Origin: Prionace glauca
Taxonomy: Eukaryota > Chordata > Chondrichthyes > Carcharhiniformes > Carcharhinidae
Reading direction: 5' to 3'
Assembly: GCA_037974335.1 (NCBI GenBank)
Contig: CM075760.1
Coordinates: 61,262,515-61,326,514 of the forward strand
DNA length: 64,000 nt
In this document: positions 40,202 to 50,869 of the stretch, one piece after another
How positions within the stretch are numbered: the first letter of the stretch is position 1
Layout of the letters: each line of letters opens with the position of its first letter
Position numbers and translations under genes: made by a program
Notes under the pieces: generated by a model
Told to the model about the DNA's origin: nothing
Seen by the model: only the letters and a program-made list of their open reading frames with translations
Databases searched by the model: none

Positions 40202-43100
40202 ACAGTCTGCCTTTCCGGTGTCTCCCGAGGTTTAACCCTATTTAATATCCCCTACCATATCCCTCCATTCTCGTTTCACTCATGTGCCTATCTAACTGCA
40301 TCTTAAACGAGTCCAACGTTCCTGCCTCCACCACCCTTCTCGGTAGCGCGTTCCAGACCCCTACAACTCTCTGCGTAAAGAACCTTCTTCTCACCTCCAA
40401 ATTATACCTCTCCCCCCTCACCCTTAAATGATGACCTCTCGTGTTTGTATCTAGTCTAGGGAGCAGTCTCTCACTATTAACTCTATCCATTCCCTTCATT
40501 ATCTTATATACTTCTATCATGTCCCCTCTCAATCTCCGCCTTTCCAAGGAGAATAGTCCCAGTTTCTTCAACCTCTCCTAGTAACCCAGTCCCCCCATGC
40601 CAGGCAACATCCTGGTAAACCTCCTCTGCACCCTTTCCAGAGACTCCACGTCCTTCCGGTAGTAAGGTGACCAGAACTGGACGCAGTACTCCAAATGCGG
40701 TCTAACTAACGTTCTGTACAACTGAAGCATTAGACAGCAGCTTTTATACTCTATGCCCCTTCCTATAAAGGCCAACATCCCATAAGCCTTCCTAACAACC
40801 TTCTCCACTTGTGATGCAACCTTCATGGATTTGTGAACCTGCACTCCCAGGTCCCTTTGTATGTCTATACTCCTAATCGGCCTCCCTTTAATCTCATAGC
40901 TCCTCTCTGCATTATTCCATCCAAAATGCATCACCTCGCATTTGTCAGGATTAAATGCCATCTGCCACCTATCTGCCCACTGCACCAGCCTATCTACATC
41001 CTGTTGTATCACCTGACAATCCAGTTCCGTACCCGCCAACCCTGCCATCTTGGTGTCATCAGCAAACTTGCTGATCACACCACCTACGCCCTCTTCCAAG
41101 TCATTTATGTAGACTACAAAGAGGAGAGGTCCCAGTACTGAGCCCTGCGGCACACCACTGGTCACTGGCCACCAGCCCGACAAGGTCCCTTCCACAGCTA
41201 CCCTCTGTCTCCTATTTCCCAGCCAGTTCTCAATCCACCTAGCTACCTGGCCTCGTATCCCATGCGCCTTAACCTTTTCTACCAGCCTACCGTGAGGGAC
41301 TTTGTCAAACGCCTTACTGAAATCCATATAGATGACATCAACGGTTCTCCCATCGTCAACCGTTTTTGTCACCTCCTCAAAGAATTCCACCAGATTCGTA
41401 AGGCAAGACCTCCCTCTAACAAAGCCATGTTGCGTATCCCTAATCAGATCGCAACGCTCCAAATGCTCATACATCCTACCCCTAAGTATTTTTTCCATTA
41501 ACTTCCCTACCACCGATGTCAAACTCACCGGTCTATAATTCCCAGGGTTATCCCTACTGCCTTTTTTGAACAACGGGACCACATTTGCTACCCTCCAGTC
41601 TTCTGGGACCTCACCTGTGTCCAAAGAAGAGACAAAGATTTGCGCCAGAGGCCCAGCAATTTCATCTTTCGCCTCCCTAAGCAGCCTGGGATAAATACCA
41701 TCAGGCCCCGGAGCTTTATCCGTCCTTACGCTACCTAAAAGCCTTAGCACTTCCTCTCTCGTAATAACTATATCCTGCAAATAAACCTCCACTCCCTCCA
41801 AGAGACCACACGATTCCAAACCCCTCTCCTTTGTGAATACCGACGCAAAGTATTCATTCAGGAGCTCCCCCATCCCCTCCGACTCAATGCACAACTCACC
41901 ACTCTTGTCCCTAAGAGGACCAATTTTCCCTCTAACTACTCTCTTGCCTCTGATATAGGAATAAAATGCCTTTGGATTTTCCTTAATCCTACCAACCAAA
42001 GCCATCTCATGCCCTCTCTTCGCCCTTCTAATTCCCCTTTTTAGCTCCCTCCTACTCTCGCTGTATTCTTCCAGCGCACTCTCCGTACCCATTTGTTTTG
42101 ACCTAACATACGCCTCCCTCTTCTTCCTGACCAAGTCTTCAATATCCTCCGTAATCCACGGCTGTCTAATCCTTCCTTTCCCATCCTTTCGCTTAACCGG
42201 AACATACCTACCCTGCAACCATTTCATTTTGTCCCTAAATGCCTCCCACTTGCCAACCGTGGACTTGCCAGCTAACAGTCCCTCCCAATCAGTTTGCTGC
42301 AGCTCCCTCCTAATCCTGCCATAGCTCGCCTTTCCCCAGTTCAGCACACTCCCACTCGGACGGCACTCGTCCCTTTCCATTTTTATCCTAAAGTAGACGG
42401 ACTTGTGATCACTGTTCGCCACATGTTCGCCTACCTCTACCTCACCCACCTGCCCAGGTTCTTTTCCCAACACTAGATCCAATATAGCCCCTCCCCTAGT
42501 CGGGCTAGTTACATACTGCTCTAGTGACCTTTCCATAACACAGTTCACAAACTCCTCTCCCTCCATACCCCCAGCTCTAGGCCCCCTCCAATTCACTCCA
42601 GGAAAATTAAAATCACCCACTACAACCACTCTGTTCTTCCTGCACCTGTCCAAAATGCCCCTGCAAATGCCTTCCTCCACTGACTTGGGGCTGTTGGGTG
42701 GCCTATAGTACACCCCTAGCAATGTGTTCTCTCCCTTTTTATTCCTCAACTCCACCCACACTGACTCAATCCCTATCTCTTCCATATCGTCCTCCCTCTG
42801 CACTACTGTGATGCTTTCCTTGACGAACAGTGCCACCCCTCCTCCTCTCTTCATCCCTCCTCTGTCACACCTAAAACACTTGTACCCAGGAACATTCAGC
42901 TGCCAGTCCTGCCCCTCCCGTAACCACGTCTCCGTTACAGCCACCACATCTAACTGCCTCACAAACATCAAGGCCCTAAGCTCATCCATTTTCCCTACCA
43001 CACTCCTAGCATTGAAACAGACACAGTTCAACCCACAAGTGTCCCTCAGAACCACCTTCTCCCTGATACTTTTCCTTTCACTCGACTCTCTCCCAGCCAC
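40202..43100 (-). mobile_element. CR1 LINE ORF2 (endonuclease and RT), near full length, one internal stop
   Basis: The minus frame 40578-43100 (840 codons) and the in-frame continuation 40242-40571 form one ORF2 of about 950 codons, broken only by a TAG where relatives have Glu of YEERL. Endonuclease motifs: CFNARSVVGKMDEL, ETWL, GDFNFPGVNW and NSDHKSV. RT motifs: [43 protein letters not shown] and SKFADDTK. The C-terminal domain includes RRFFTQRVVGVWNALPRRVV. It is preceded by its ORF1 at 43259-44023, so this is the most complete element in the window. It sits immediately upstream of ZNF-5. Confidence 0.93.
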
Positions 43101-43258
43101 CTCCCCACCCCCCCTCCATATTAGTTTAAACCCTTCGTAAACACCCCAGCTAACCTCCCCGCTAAGACATTAGTTCCCCTCCCATTCAAATTCTCCCCAC
43201 CCTTCCTGTACAATTGCCCTTCTCTCTTAAACACCTCCCAGTGATCCACAAAAGTACC

Positions 43259-44023
43259 CTACACCTCTACCCTACACCAATCCCTCAACCATGCATTCAG
43301 CTGCATGATCTCTTCATTCTTTGCCCTGCTGGTACCGGGCAGCAACCCAGAGATTGCCACCCTGGAGGTCCTACTCTTTAGTTTGGCCCCCAACTCCTTA
43401 AATTGTCTACGTACCTCTACCCTACTCCTCCTTCCTATGTCCCCCTCCCCTACATGTACTATGACCTCAGCCTGTGCCCCCTCCCCTTTCAAAATTCCCT
43501 CTACCCTGTCCGATACATCCTTTACCCCTGCTCCAGGGAAGCAGACCACCATCCTGGAATCACGCCTCTGTCCACAGAACCTCCTATCGATACCTCTGAC
43601 CCTCCCGTCCCCTACCACTATCACCTTACCGGCCCCCTTCTGTCCCTCTAAGTTAGTCTCCCCCTCCTGCCTATCTTTCAGTCCCCCTGTCGACGAACCT
43701 TGGGAGGCCTCTGGGGAGGCTGGGGGACCCTGACTGCTCTTCTTCTTCCTCTTTCCCCTCCTCACAGTCGTCCATCCGCCCTTCCCTTCAGCCCTTGAGA
43801 CCTCCTCCTTCTCATGGTTCCCAGCCATTATCGCCTCGTTCTCCCTTACTAGAAAAGTGTCCTCCAGACGCCCCTCGAGTTGCCTGACCCGGGCCCTCAA
43901 GCGCTGCAGTTCCACACATTTACTGCAGATGTGGACCTTGGGGACACGTGACACCACCAGGAACTCCCACATGTGGCACCTGATACAACTTACGTTCCTA
44001 CCTATATTCCCTGCCATGATCAT
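43259..44023 (-). mobile_element. CR1 LINE ORF1 (zinc motif, coiled coil, esterase-like domain)
   Basis: 254 residues, intact. The N-terminus has SCIRCHMWEF and HICSKC (CxxC..HxCxxC), then a Leu/Arg/Glu coiled coil (LQRLRARVRQLEGRLED) and a basic low-complexity linker (RRGKRKKKS). The C-terminal half has VIVVGDGRVRGIDRRF and VIVHVGEGDIGRR, resembling the SGNH/GDSL-type esterase domain known from CR1 ORF1. Here GDG replaces the usual GDS nucleophile block. The gap to ORF2 is about 160 nt. Confidence 0.85.
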
Positions 44024-44035
44024 GAAAACGTTGTC

Positions 44036-44225
44036 GATTGTCGGAAAAACCCATCAGATTCACTAATGTCCTTTAGGGAAGGAAATCTGCTGTCCTTCCC
44101 TGGTCTGGCCTACATGTGACTCCAGAGCCACAGTGATGTGGTTAACTCTCAAATGCCATCAGGCAACTAGGGATGGGCAATAAATGCTGGCCAGCCAGCG
44201 ATACCCATGTCCCACAACTGAATTT
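44036..44225 (+). mobile_element. Second-type SINE, 3' half
   Basis: GGAAAAACCCATCAGATTC, GTGACTCCAGAGCCACAG and GGGCAATAAATGCTGGCCAG. It abuts the 5' end of the long CR1. Confidence 0.75.
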
Positions 44226-44229
44226 TAAA

Positions 44230-44605
44230 AATGCCTATTTGGTTTGATTTATTATTGTCACATGTATTAGTTTACAGTGAAAAGTATTGTTTCTTACACT
44301 ATACAGACAGAGCATACTGTACAAAGGGAAGGAAAGGAGAGAGTGCAGAATGTTATAGTCATGTGTTAGGTCAACTCAAAAGTCTGATGGCAGCATGCAA
44401 GAAGTTGTTTTTGAGTCGGTTAGTATATGTCCTCAGACTTTTGTATCTTTTTCTCGACGGAAGAAGGTGGAACAGAGAATGTCCGAGGTGCGTGGGATCA
44501 TTAATTATGGTGGCTGCTTTTCCGAGGCAGTGGGAAGTGTAGACAGAGTCAATGAGTGGGAAGCTGGTTTGAGGGAGGGATTGGGCTCCGTTCACGATCT
44601 CAGTG
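44230..44605 (-). mobile_element. LINE 3' end, CR1/L2/Rex-like, clade unsure
   Basis: Minus reading encodes IDSVYTSHCLGKAATIINDP, then LGHSLFHLLPSRKRYKSL and RLKNNFLHAAIRLL, the C-terminal tail of a non-LTR RT. The 3' end gives TGACAATAATAAATC. The same family occurs at 51208-51515 with 52656-52790. Confidence 0.75.
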
Positions 44606-44635
44606 TGTCTGTGTGCACACTCAGTGGTTGATATA

Positions 44636-45330
44636 GGGAGTTTTCAAAGTAACTTGATTGTAGCATTAATGCAAGCCTATTTGTGACACCAATAAACAAG
44701 CTTTAACTTATCTACAAACTATCGTTGATGCGTCCACTGAGACATGTGAGAGAATGGGCCTCAGACTAAACATCCGGGAAACAAAGGCTCTCTCCCAGCC
44801 CACTCCTCCTCTCCCTCCCGACCATCAAAATCCACGGTGAGCCCTTGGACAATGTGGATCATTTCCCACACCTTGGGAGCCTCCTGTCAGCATGGGCAGA
44901 CATCGGCGACGAAATCCAGCAGTGACTCCAATGCACCAGTGCAGGCTTCGGGTGCATGAGGAAAAGAGTGTTCAAAGTCCGAAACCTCAAATCCAGTACC
45001 AAGCTCATGGTCTACAGAGCAGCTGTGGTCCCCGCCCTCCCGTATCCATCAGAAACATGGACAGTGAACAGCAGACACCTCAAATCCCTGGAGAGATGTC
45101 ACCAATGTTGCCTCCACAAAATCCTGCAAATCCACTGGCAAGATAGGTGTCCCAAAGTGAGTGTCCTCTCCTGGGCCAATATCCCCAGTAGTGAGGCACT
45201 GGTCAGACTAGACCAGCTGCGATGGGCAGGACACATTATCCTCAAGCCCCACACAACACTCCTGAAACAAGTGCTGTACTCCAAGCTCCACAATGGAAAG
45301 CTGTTGGGAGAAAATTCTGAATAAGTTTGA
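44636..45330 (+). mobile_element. SINE tail, then a non-LTR retrotransposon C-terminal fragment
   Basis: 44636-44710 is a V-type SINE tail. 44710-45320 encodes RVFKVRNLKSSTKLMVYRAA, SETWTVNSRHLKSLERCHQC, IHWQDRCPKVSVLSWANIPS and RLDQLRWAGHI, typical of the region after RT in a second LINE lineage. It is broken in its first third. Confidence 0.7.
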
Positions 45331-46840
45331 AAAATTTAAAACCATTAGGCATTTCAGATGCTACCAGCATTGAGTTAAATGACTTAGAAGCTAACAAGGG
45401 AACAGTCAACAGATGCAAATGCAGTAAGAGATTTAAATAAGTAATTCTGATTTACTTGTAATTCTGATTTAAACATGAATTTTCCAATTTTAAAATGGAT
45501 GTTAGCTGTATTTTTTAAAAGCAATTGTAACCTTCAGCCAAAGGCAGGCTGCTGCAAGGCATGATGGTACAGAGACACTTACAGACAGGCGACATTCTTC
45601 GAAACAATGAAGCCACAGAATTTGCCAACATTTGTCAGCGAAGTTTCTAATAGAAAGGTTTTCAAGGCAGCTCCATGAATAGGATCCATTCACACTGTCC
45701 ACATCAGACACTGCCTTCTCAGACATGAACATTTACATTTGTCTGGTTGGTCAGTGGCAGAGTAAAAGACGATGGGAACAGTAACTTGGATTTTTATAGC
45801 TAAGCGTCTGGGGTTGCTAAGCAATAGGGGAAGTGGAGTCGGCAATAGGGGGAGGAAGTGTCTGGATTCTATGGACAAATTAAACCCCATTGTGTCAGAG
45901 GATAAAATGCAATTGGCTAAAGTATATGACATGTAATTAACGATTTTTTGTGTTAAGAATGATTGGTTCACACCTAATGAAAGGCAGGAGAATTTGACAT
46001 GAAGGATGTATAATTGATCTATCCAAAGCATTTTATGTCAGAGTTATTGCAGAGATCAGGATTCTTCTCTTCGAGAGAGGTATTACACTGTCAGATAATG
46101 TTTCCCTTCAATCGTTGGTCAAATAAAAGATAAGTCTTTAAACTGGTACACTGGCTTTCGTGAGTCTTTGTATTGTCTGAAGGTTTTGGCAATACCTGCT
46201 CTCCAGTGGTAATGTACCCAGTGTGTTGGGGGCAATGAACTCAGAAGAATCATTCAACACTCAAGCCTGATTCAATCGACAAACAGTTTATTGAGTTACC
46301 ATTACCACCTGTAAAATTTTTGTTCTTTATCTGGGTTTGAGGTGACAACGAGAGAATTCTCACAGTTATTCCTCCAGGCTACATGTAAAATTTCCAGATT
46401 TAACTGGTTTGAAGAAATCCACAATTATAAACTAAAATAGACACAAGTTTCCGAGTGATTTAAAAACAAATCAACTGACTGCTGAAAGGGTTAACTTTTC
46501 TACAGATCCTAAAGGAGTGGGGAGTGAGCAGAAAAACTTTCACATAATTATGGCACGTTACATGTGCCATAAAAAAAGTTTTAAAAACTTTTATAACAAA
46601 ACAAACTTGATTTTAAACTTCATCTATTCATTTTTTTGTTACATTCCTCAACCCAATTATTGTAATTTGATCAGTTATTGTTAGGGATGGGTAACTTCTG
46701 TGCTTTATAAACTGATTCACTTATTTTGTTAATTCTAGATGGGCTCGGAGAATCAGAAGCCAGACTTCTTCATTCTTATCCTTATTTTCCTATCCCACCG
46801 CTCCCTCTGTTTTGGGGGAGGATCGAGGGGATTCCAAATC
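45331..46840. other. Non-coding, no gene seen
   Basis: AT-rich, unique-looking, with no domain-bearing ORF. Confidence 0.5.
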
Positions 46841-46844
46841 TCAT

Positions 46845-47030
46845 TTTATCATAAAAATGAAATACTGCAGATGCTGGAATCTGAAACAAAAGCACAAAAC
46901 GCTGGAAAATCTCAGCAGGTCTGACAGCATCTGTGGAGAAAGAATAGAGTCAATGTCTCGAGTCTGGATGACCCTTTATCAGAGCTCTTATGAAGTGTCA
47001 TCCAGACTCGAAATGGCTCTATTCTCGAAC
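46845..47030 (+). repeat. Short interspersed repeat with a hairpin
   Basis: GAAATACTGCAGATGCTGG, AATCTCAGCAGGTCTGACAG and CATCTGTGGAGAAAG. Related pieces lie at 29690-29760 and 55905-55990. 46930-46990 and 46992-47030 are partly inverted copies of each other. Confidence 0.6.
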
Positions 47031-47875
47031 CATTTTAATCATAGGTTTTGTGTTCTTAGTTTCCAAATGGCAGGGAAGAGACCTGTCCGGTACCCACTCG
47101 AGCTCTGATTTTTCACTGGCCATGATGGGGTAAGATAATAACCATTCGGATCTATTCTCAGAGGATCCACTTTTCAGTCCAATGCTACTTGGAGTATACC
47201 ATCACTTCACTGACTATCGGGTCACAAATCAGTCAGTTTTTATCACAAATTTAGGATTAAATTAATTTAAACAATGCCTGAGAATGCTTCTTAATTCCTT
47301 AATCAACTGCCTACCACTGTTTGTTGATTGGTCAGACCCCCTTTTTACAGATTCGGGTATCTCAGCTGCTGAACACCAGCCGGTCCTGGGACAAGTTTAA
47401 TTCCAACTCATTCCCAGTAAATATTCTCACCAGGTCCGCTGTCAGGGCCCTGTTAAACAGCTTTAATGGTCAGTAATTGCAGAAACTGAGCTGTCACAGG
47501 AATGTGGTCAACGCAGTCCAGTCCCATAATGCTTCACATTCAATCTGCAGTCCTTCAATTATAACAGAATATGTGGCTGTATGTAGCTGCCTCGGCCACG
47601 GTCAACCCCAACACTGCCTTCCTGAACTGCTACAATGCCTGTAAATACACCCACAGTGCTGTTAGGGAGTGATTTCCAGCTACTCATTCCAGACTCACTA
47701 ACTGTTGGCGGATACCAGATTAATATATTAAATTCAACCACATCCAAGGTGAGTTATCCCAATTTCATTATTGTCCAGGACAATATATTCACAACATCTT
47801 TAAAACATAAATTAAACATTCCCATTTGATTTCAGGTATTAACATATTCTGTTAGTTTGTTCTTTATTGTCAATG
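47031..47875. other. Non-coding with a SINE-like scrap
   Basis: 47590-47700 (CACTGCCTTCCTGAACTGC, CACCCACAGTGCTGTTAGGG) resembles a block common in shark repeats. No gene. Confidence 0.45.
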
Positions 47876-47877
47876 TC

Positions 47878-48225
47878 AGGCTGGGGTTGTTCCCCTTGGA
47901 GCAAAGGAGGTTGAGGGGAGATTTGATAGAGGTGGACAAGATTCCGACAGATTGAGATAAGGTGGACAAAGAAAAGTTGTTTCCATTTGCTGATAGGACA
48001 AGGATGAGGGGGACACAGATTTAAGGTTTTGAGTCAGAGATGCAGGGGGAGGAATGTGAGGAAGAATATTTTGCTGCAGCGAATGGTATTGACTTGGAAC
48101 CCGCTCCCTACGAGTGTGGAGGAAGTGGAAACAATCAATTACAAAGGAAATTGGATGAGGATTTGGGGGGTTTCAAACAGAAATACTGACTAAATATCTC
48201 TGACCTTCCTAACACCCTGTCACTC
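47878..48225 (+). mobile_element. CR1 3' end, diverged
   Basis: Plus text GAGGTTGAGGGGAGATTTG, GATTTAAGGTTTTGAGTCAG and the C-terminal block of ORF2. Heavily mutated. Confidence 0.65.
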
Positions 48226-48399
48226 TGTGATTCTTGTGAAATTTAAAACAAGGTATTTGCAAAAAGACTCAAAGAGCATCAGCCCAGTGGAGGCTGCGTC
48301 CAGCCAGTCCAGCAGAAAGAAACCCTCTGACCCTCTCCAATGTCCAACTGTGAGAGTAAACAAAATGCAGTCCTGGATGTGAGAACAGAAACAATAACA

Positions 48400-48604
48400 G
48401 CAGAATCCAACCCCTGTGAACTTGTTGGTGCCTCAGCAGCTGTGATGAAATTCTGAACCCTTTTTTATACACTGAGCAGGTTTCTCCCCAGTGTAACCTC
48501 ACTGATGTCTCAGCAGGTGGGATAACTGAGTGAATCTCTTCCCACACTGAGAGCAGGTGAATGGCCTCTCCGCGTGTGAACTCGCTGGTGTCTCCGCAGG
48601 TTGG
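48400..48604 (-). pseudogene. Detached finger tail of ZNF-6 (fingers 11-13)
   Basis: Finger sequences continue past the ZNF-6 stop in two further frames. A second one-base-short linker lies at 48568-48581. The 3' UTR motif (GTCCTGGATGTGAGAAC) follows. Confidence 0.8.
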
Positions 48605-49531
48605 TTAACTGACTGAAACCCTTCCCACACTGAGAGCAGGTAAACAGCTTCTCCCCATGTGAACTCGCTGGTGTGTCTGCAGGTTGGATAACTGACTGAA
48701 ACCCTTCCCACACTGAGAGCAGGTAAACGGCTTCTCCCCAGTGTGAACTAGCTGGTGTCTCTGCAGGTGGAATTGTCCAGTGAATCCCTTTCCACACTGA
48801 GAGCAGGTGAACGGCTTCTCCCCAGTATGAACATGCTGGTGTCTCTGCAGTCTGGACAATTGAGTGAATCCCTTCCCACACTGAGAGCAGATGAACAGAC
48901 CCTCCCCAGTATGAACACGCTGGTGTGTCCGCAGGCTGGAAAATTGAGTGAATCCCTTCCCACACTGAGAGCAGATGAACAGCCTCTCCCCAGTGTGAAT
49001 TTGTTTGTGCTTCTGCATGTCAGATGACCGAGTGAATCCTTTCCCACACTGAGAGCAGGTGAACGGCCTCTCCCCAGTGTGAATGCGCTGATGTGCCTGC
49101 AGGTCGGATAACCGAGTGAATCTCTTCTCACACTGAGAGCAGGTGAATGGCTTCTCCCCAGTGTGAATTCGCTGGTGTGTCCGCAAATTGGATAACTGGT
49201 TGAATCCCTTCCCACACTCAGAGCAGGTGAATGGCCTCTCCCCAGTGTGAATTCGCTGGTGTCTCTGCAAAGTGGATAACACAGTGAATCTTTTTCCACA
49301 CTGAGAGCAGGTGTATGGTCTCTCTCCAGTGTGAACTCGCTTGTGCAACTGCAGGTGGGAGTGTTGAATGAATCCCTCCCCACATTGAGAGCAGATGAAC
49401 GGCCTCTCCCCAGTGTGGCTGCGCCGATGAGCATCCAGCAGATAGGGGAATCTGTATCTCTTTCCACAGTCTGTACATTTCCATGGTTTCTCCATGATGC
49501 AGGCAACCTTGCCTCTGCCTTGGGTGGACAA
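48605..49531 (-). CDS. ZNF-6: C2H2 zinc-finger protein, 10 in-frame fingers, frameshifted tail
   Basis: The probable start is [10 protein letters not shown] at 49495, although the open frame begins at 49531 (MSTQGRGK). Ten intact C2H2 fingers follow, with canonical TGE(K/R)P linkers. In the linker after finger 10 (48650-48660) the usual CACTGGGG is one base short, so the frame runs into 13 foreign residues and a stop at 48605. Downstream, fingers 11 ([20 protein letters not shown]), 12 ([20 protein letters not shown]) and a poor 13th (SVYKKGFRISSQLLRHQQVH, to about 48400) are readable in other frames. The shifts probably truncated a longer protein, but ten fingers could still act. The exon starts at 49825 (TTTTACAG acceptor on minus). 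It pairs with ZNF-7 across the promoter at 50.6 kb. Confidence 0.87.
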   Translation of the reverse strand: MSTQGRGKVACIMEKPWKCTDCGKRYRFPYLLDAHRRSHTGERPFICSQCGEGFIQHSHLQLHKRVHTGERPYTCSQCGKRFTVLSTLQRHQRIHTGERPFTCSECGKGFNQLSNLRTHQRIHTGEKPFTCSQCEKRFTRLSDLQAHQRIHTGERPFTCSQCGKGFTRSSDMQKHKQIHTGERLFICSQCGKGFTQFSSLRTHQRVHTGEGLFICSQCGKGFTQLSRLQRHQHVHTGEKPFTCSQCGKGFTGQFHLQRHQLVHTGEKPFTCSQCGKGFSQLSNLQTHQRVHMGRSCLPALSVGRVSVS

Positions 49532-50039
49532 TCAGTTCAAGCCTCGTCCACACACACAATACGTGTTCAGTCTCTCCCCACTGTGAATGGTGTGACATTT
49601 ATTCAGGCTGTGTAACTGGTTAAAGCTCTTCAGTCAGTGCACCGGAACACTCTCACTTGAATGTGGAAGTGTGTTGATGCTTTTCCAATCACACTGATGT
49701 TTGAAACCTTTTCAAATCTCCTTCCAGGTTCAATGGCCGATGATATTCAGGTTCCAAGGAATATGACTCTGCCAGATCTAGACCTGACATTTGAAATTTC
49801 AGCCTGTGATTCCTCTTTCAATATCCTGTAAAACAAGTTGACACAAGTCATCAGTATCAATACAGGATCAAAATTCAGAACAGACACTTCCAGTTTCTAT
49901 GAAACATTCTTTCTCTCTCATTCCACAAAGGCTACCAATCTCCATCTCACACACTTGCTCCATTCTCACTCTGTTGTATCTAATATTCACCCTCCCAATT
50001 CTCCTGAAGTTGATGATTGAGGCTGATTGACAGATCCAT

Positions 50040-50155
50040 GCTCACTGCTTCCTGTCCTGTCCCGGTGTTGGACTGGGGTAAACACAGTAAGAAGTCTCAC
50101 AACACCAGGTTAAAGTCCAACTGGTTTATTTGGTAGCAAACGTCACTAGCTGAAA
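50040..50155 (-). repeat. Fragment of the GTTGGACTTTAACCTGGTGT repeat
   Basis: CACCAGGTTAAAGTCCAAC and preceding TTGGACTGGGGTAAACACAG, as at 59.3-59.5 kb. Confidence 0.55.
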
Positions 50156-50339
50156 ATCTCCATGCAGGCTGCCAGACAGAGCTATGCCCATATGACTGGA
50201 GTAAAAATGTGTGGAATATACAGACTGGATTCACTTCCTTACCCTTCAGTTGCTGCAAGTCCCCAATTTCCCCCAGAATGAGAAAAGAAATGGAAAGGGG
50301 GAGACATTGATTTCCTCCCAGATGTTGCAGAGGCGGAGG

Positions 50340-50777
50340 TTTCACTCTGAAGCTCATTGGACAACTCTTGTGACGTCACAATGGAGCTCTGTATCAGCCA
50401 ATAGGAATCACTCTGCTCCGCGGTGACGTCTTAGGATTTCCAGTGCGCACGCGCGGACTCGGGAGCCCGCCCCCCCACCCATTGTTCCCCTCCCCCACCC
50501 ACTGTTCCCCTCCCCCTCCTCGAGCCAAGGTTTCCAGACAAGCGGCTGGCGATTCCGGCCAGAGCGAGAAGCCGCTCGGTGATCTCCCCCTCCCCCCGGG
50601 CCGGAACTGCGCATGTGCAGTGTTGAGCCCGCCCCCTGACCTTCACACTGAGGTGTTGCCCAATGGGAAGTGTGGGAGGACCGGAAGGACGCTGGTCCTC
50701 CAGCCAATCAGAGCGCGGACTTTGTGTAAATGAAGATTGATCTTCAGCCAGCTCAAACTTCCCCGTCTCCAACATCT
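50340..50777. promoter_or_regulatory. GC-rich promoter between ZNF-6 and ZNF-7, with plus-strand exon 1 donor
   Basis: Contains two CRE-like TGACGTC sites (about 50371 and 50423), CCAAT boxes in both orientations, an NRF1-like TGCGCATGTGC at 50608-50618, and CCAAGGTTTCCAGACAAGC onward shared with 60.65 kb. A donor CT|GTGAGTAAAAC at 50778 matches CATGTTT|GTGAGTAAAAC at 60975. This supports an untranslated exon 1 for ZNF-7 ending at 50777. Confidence 0.72.
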
Positions 50778-50869
50778 GTGAGTAAAACACTTTCATTCTG
50801 CCTCTTTCCATTCCTTACCTCAATCTAGGCGGAAACTGGAACCTGCAGCAACTGATCACAAGAAAGAGA

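Noticed and set aside
48748-49506. 252-codon alternate frame in ZNF-6 (repeats of ALSVGRDS)
   Set aside because: It is the out-of-frame reading of the finger repeat; such frames stay open because the 84-nt unit is repeated.
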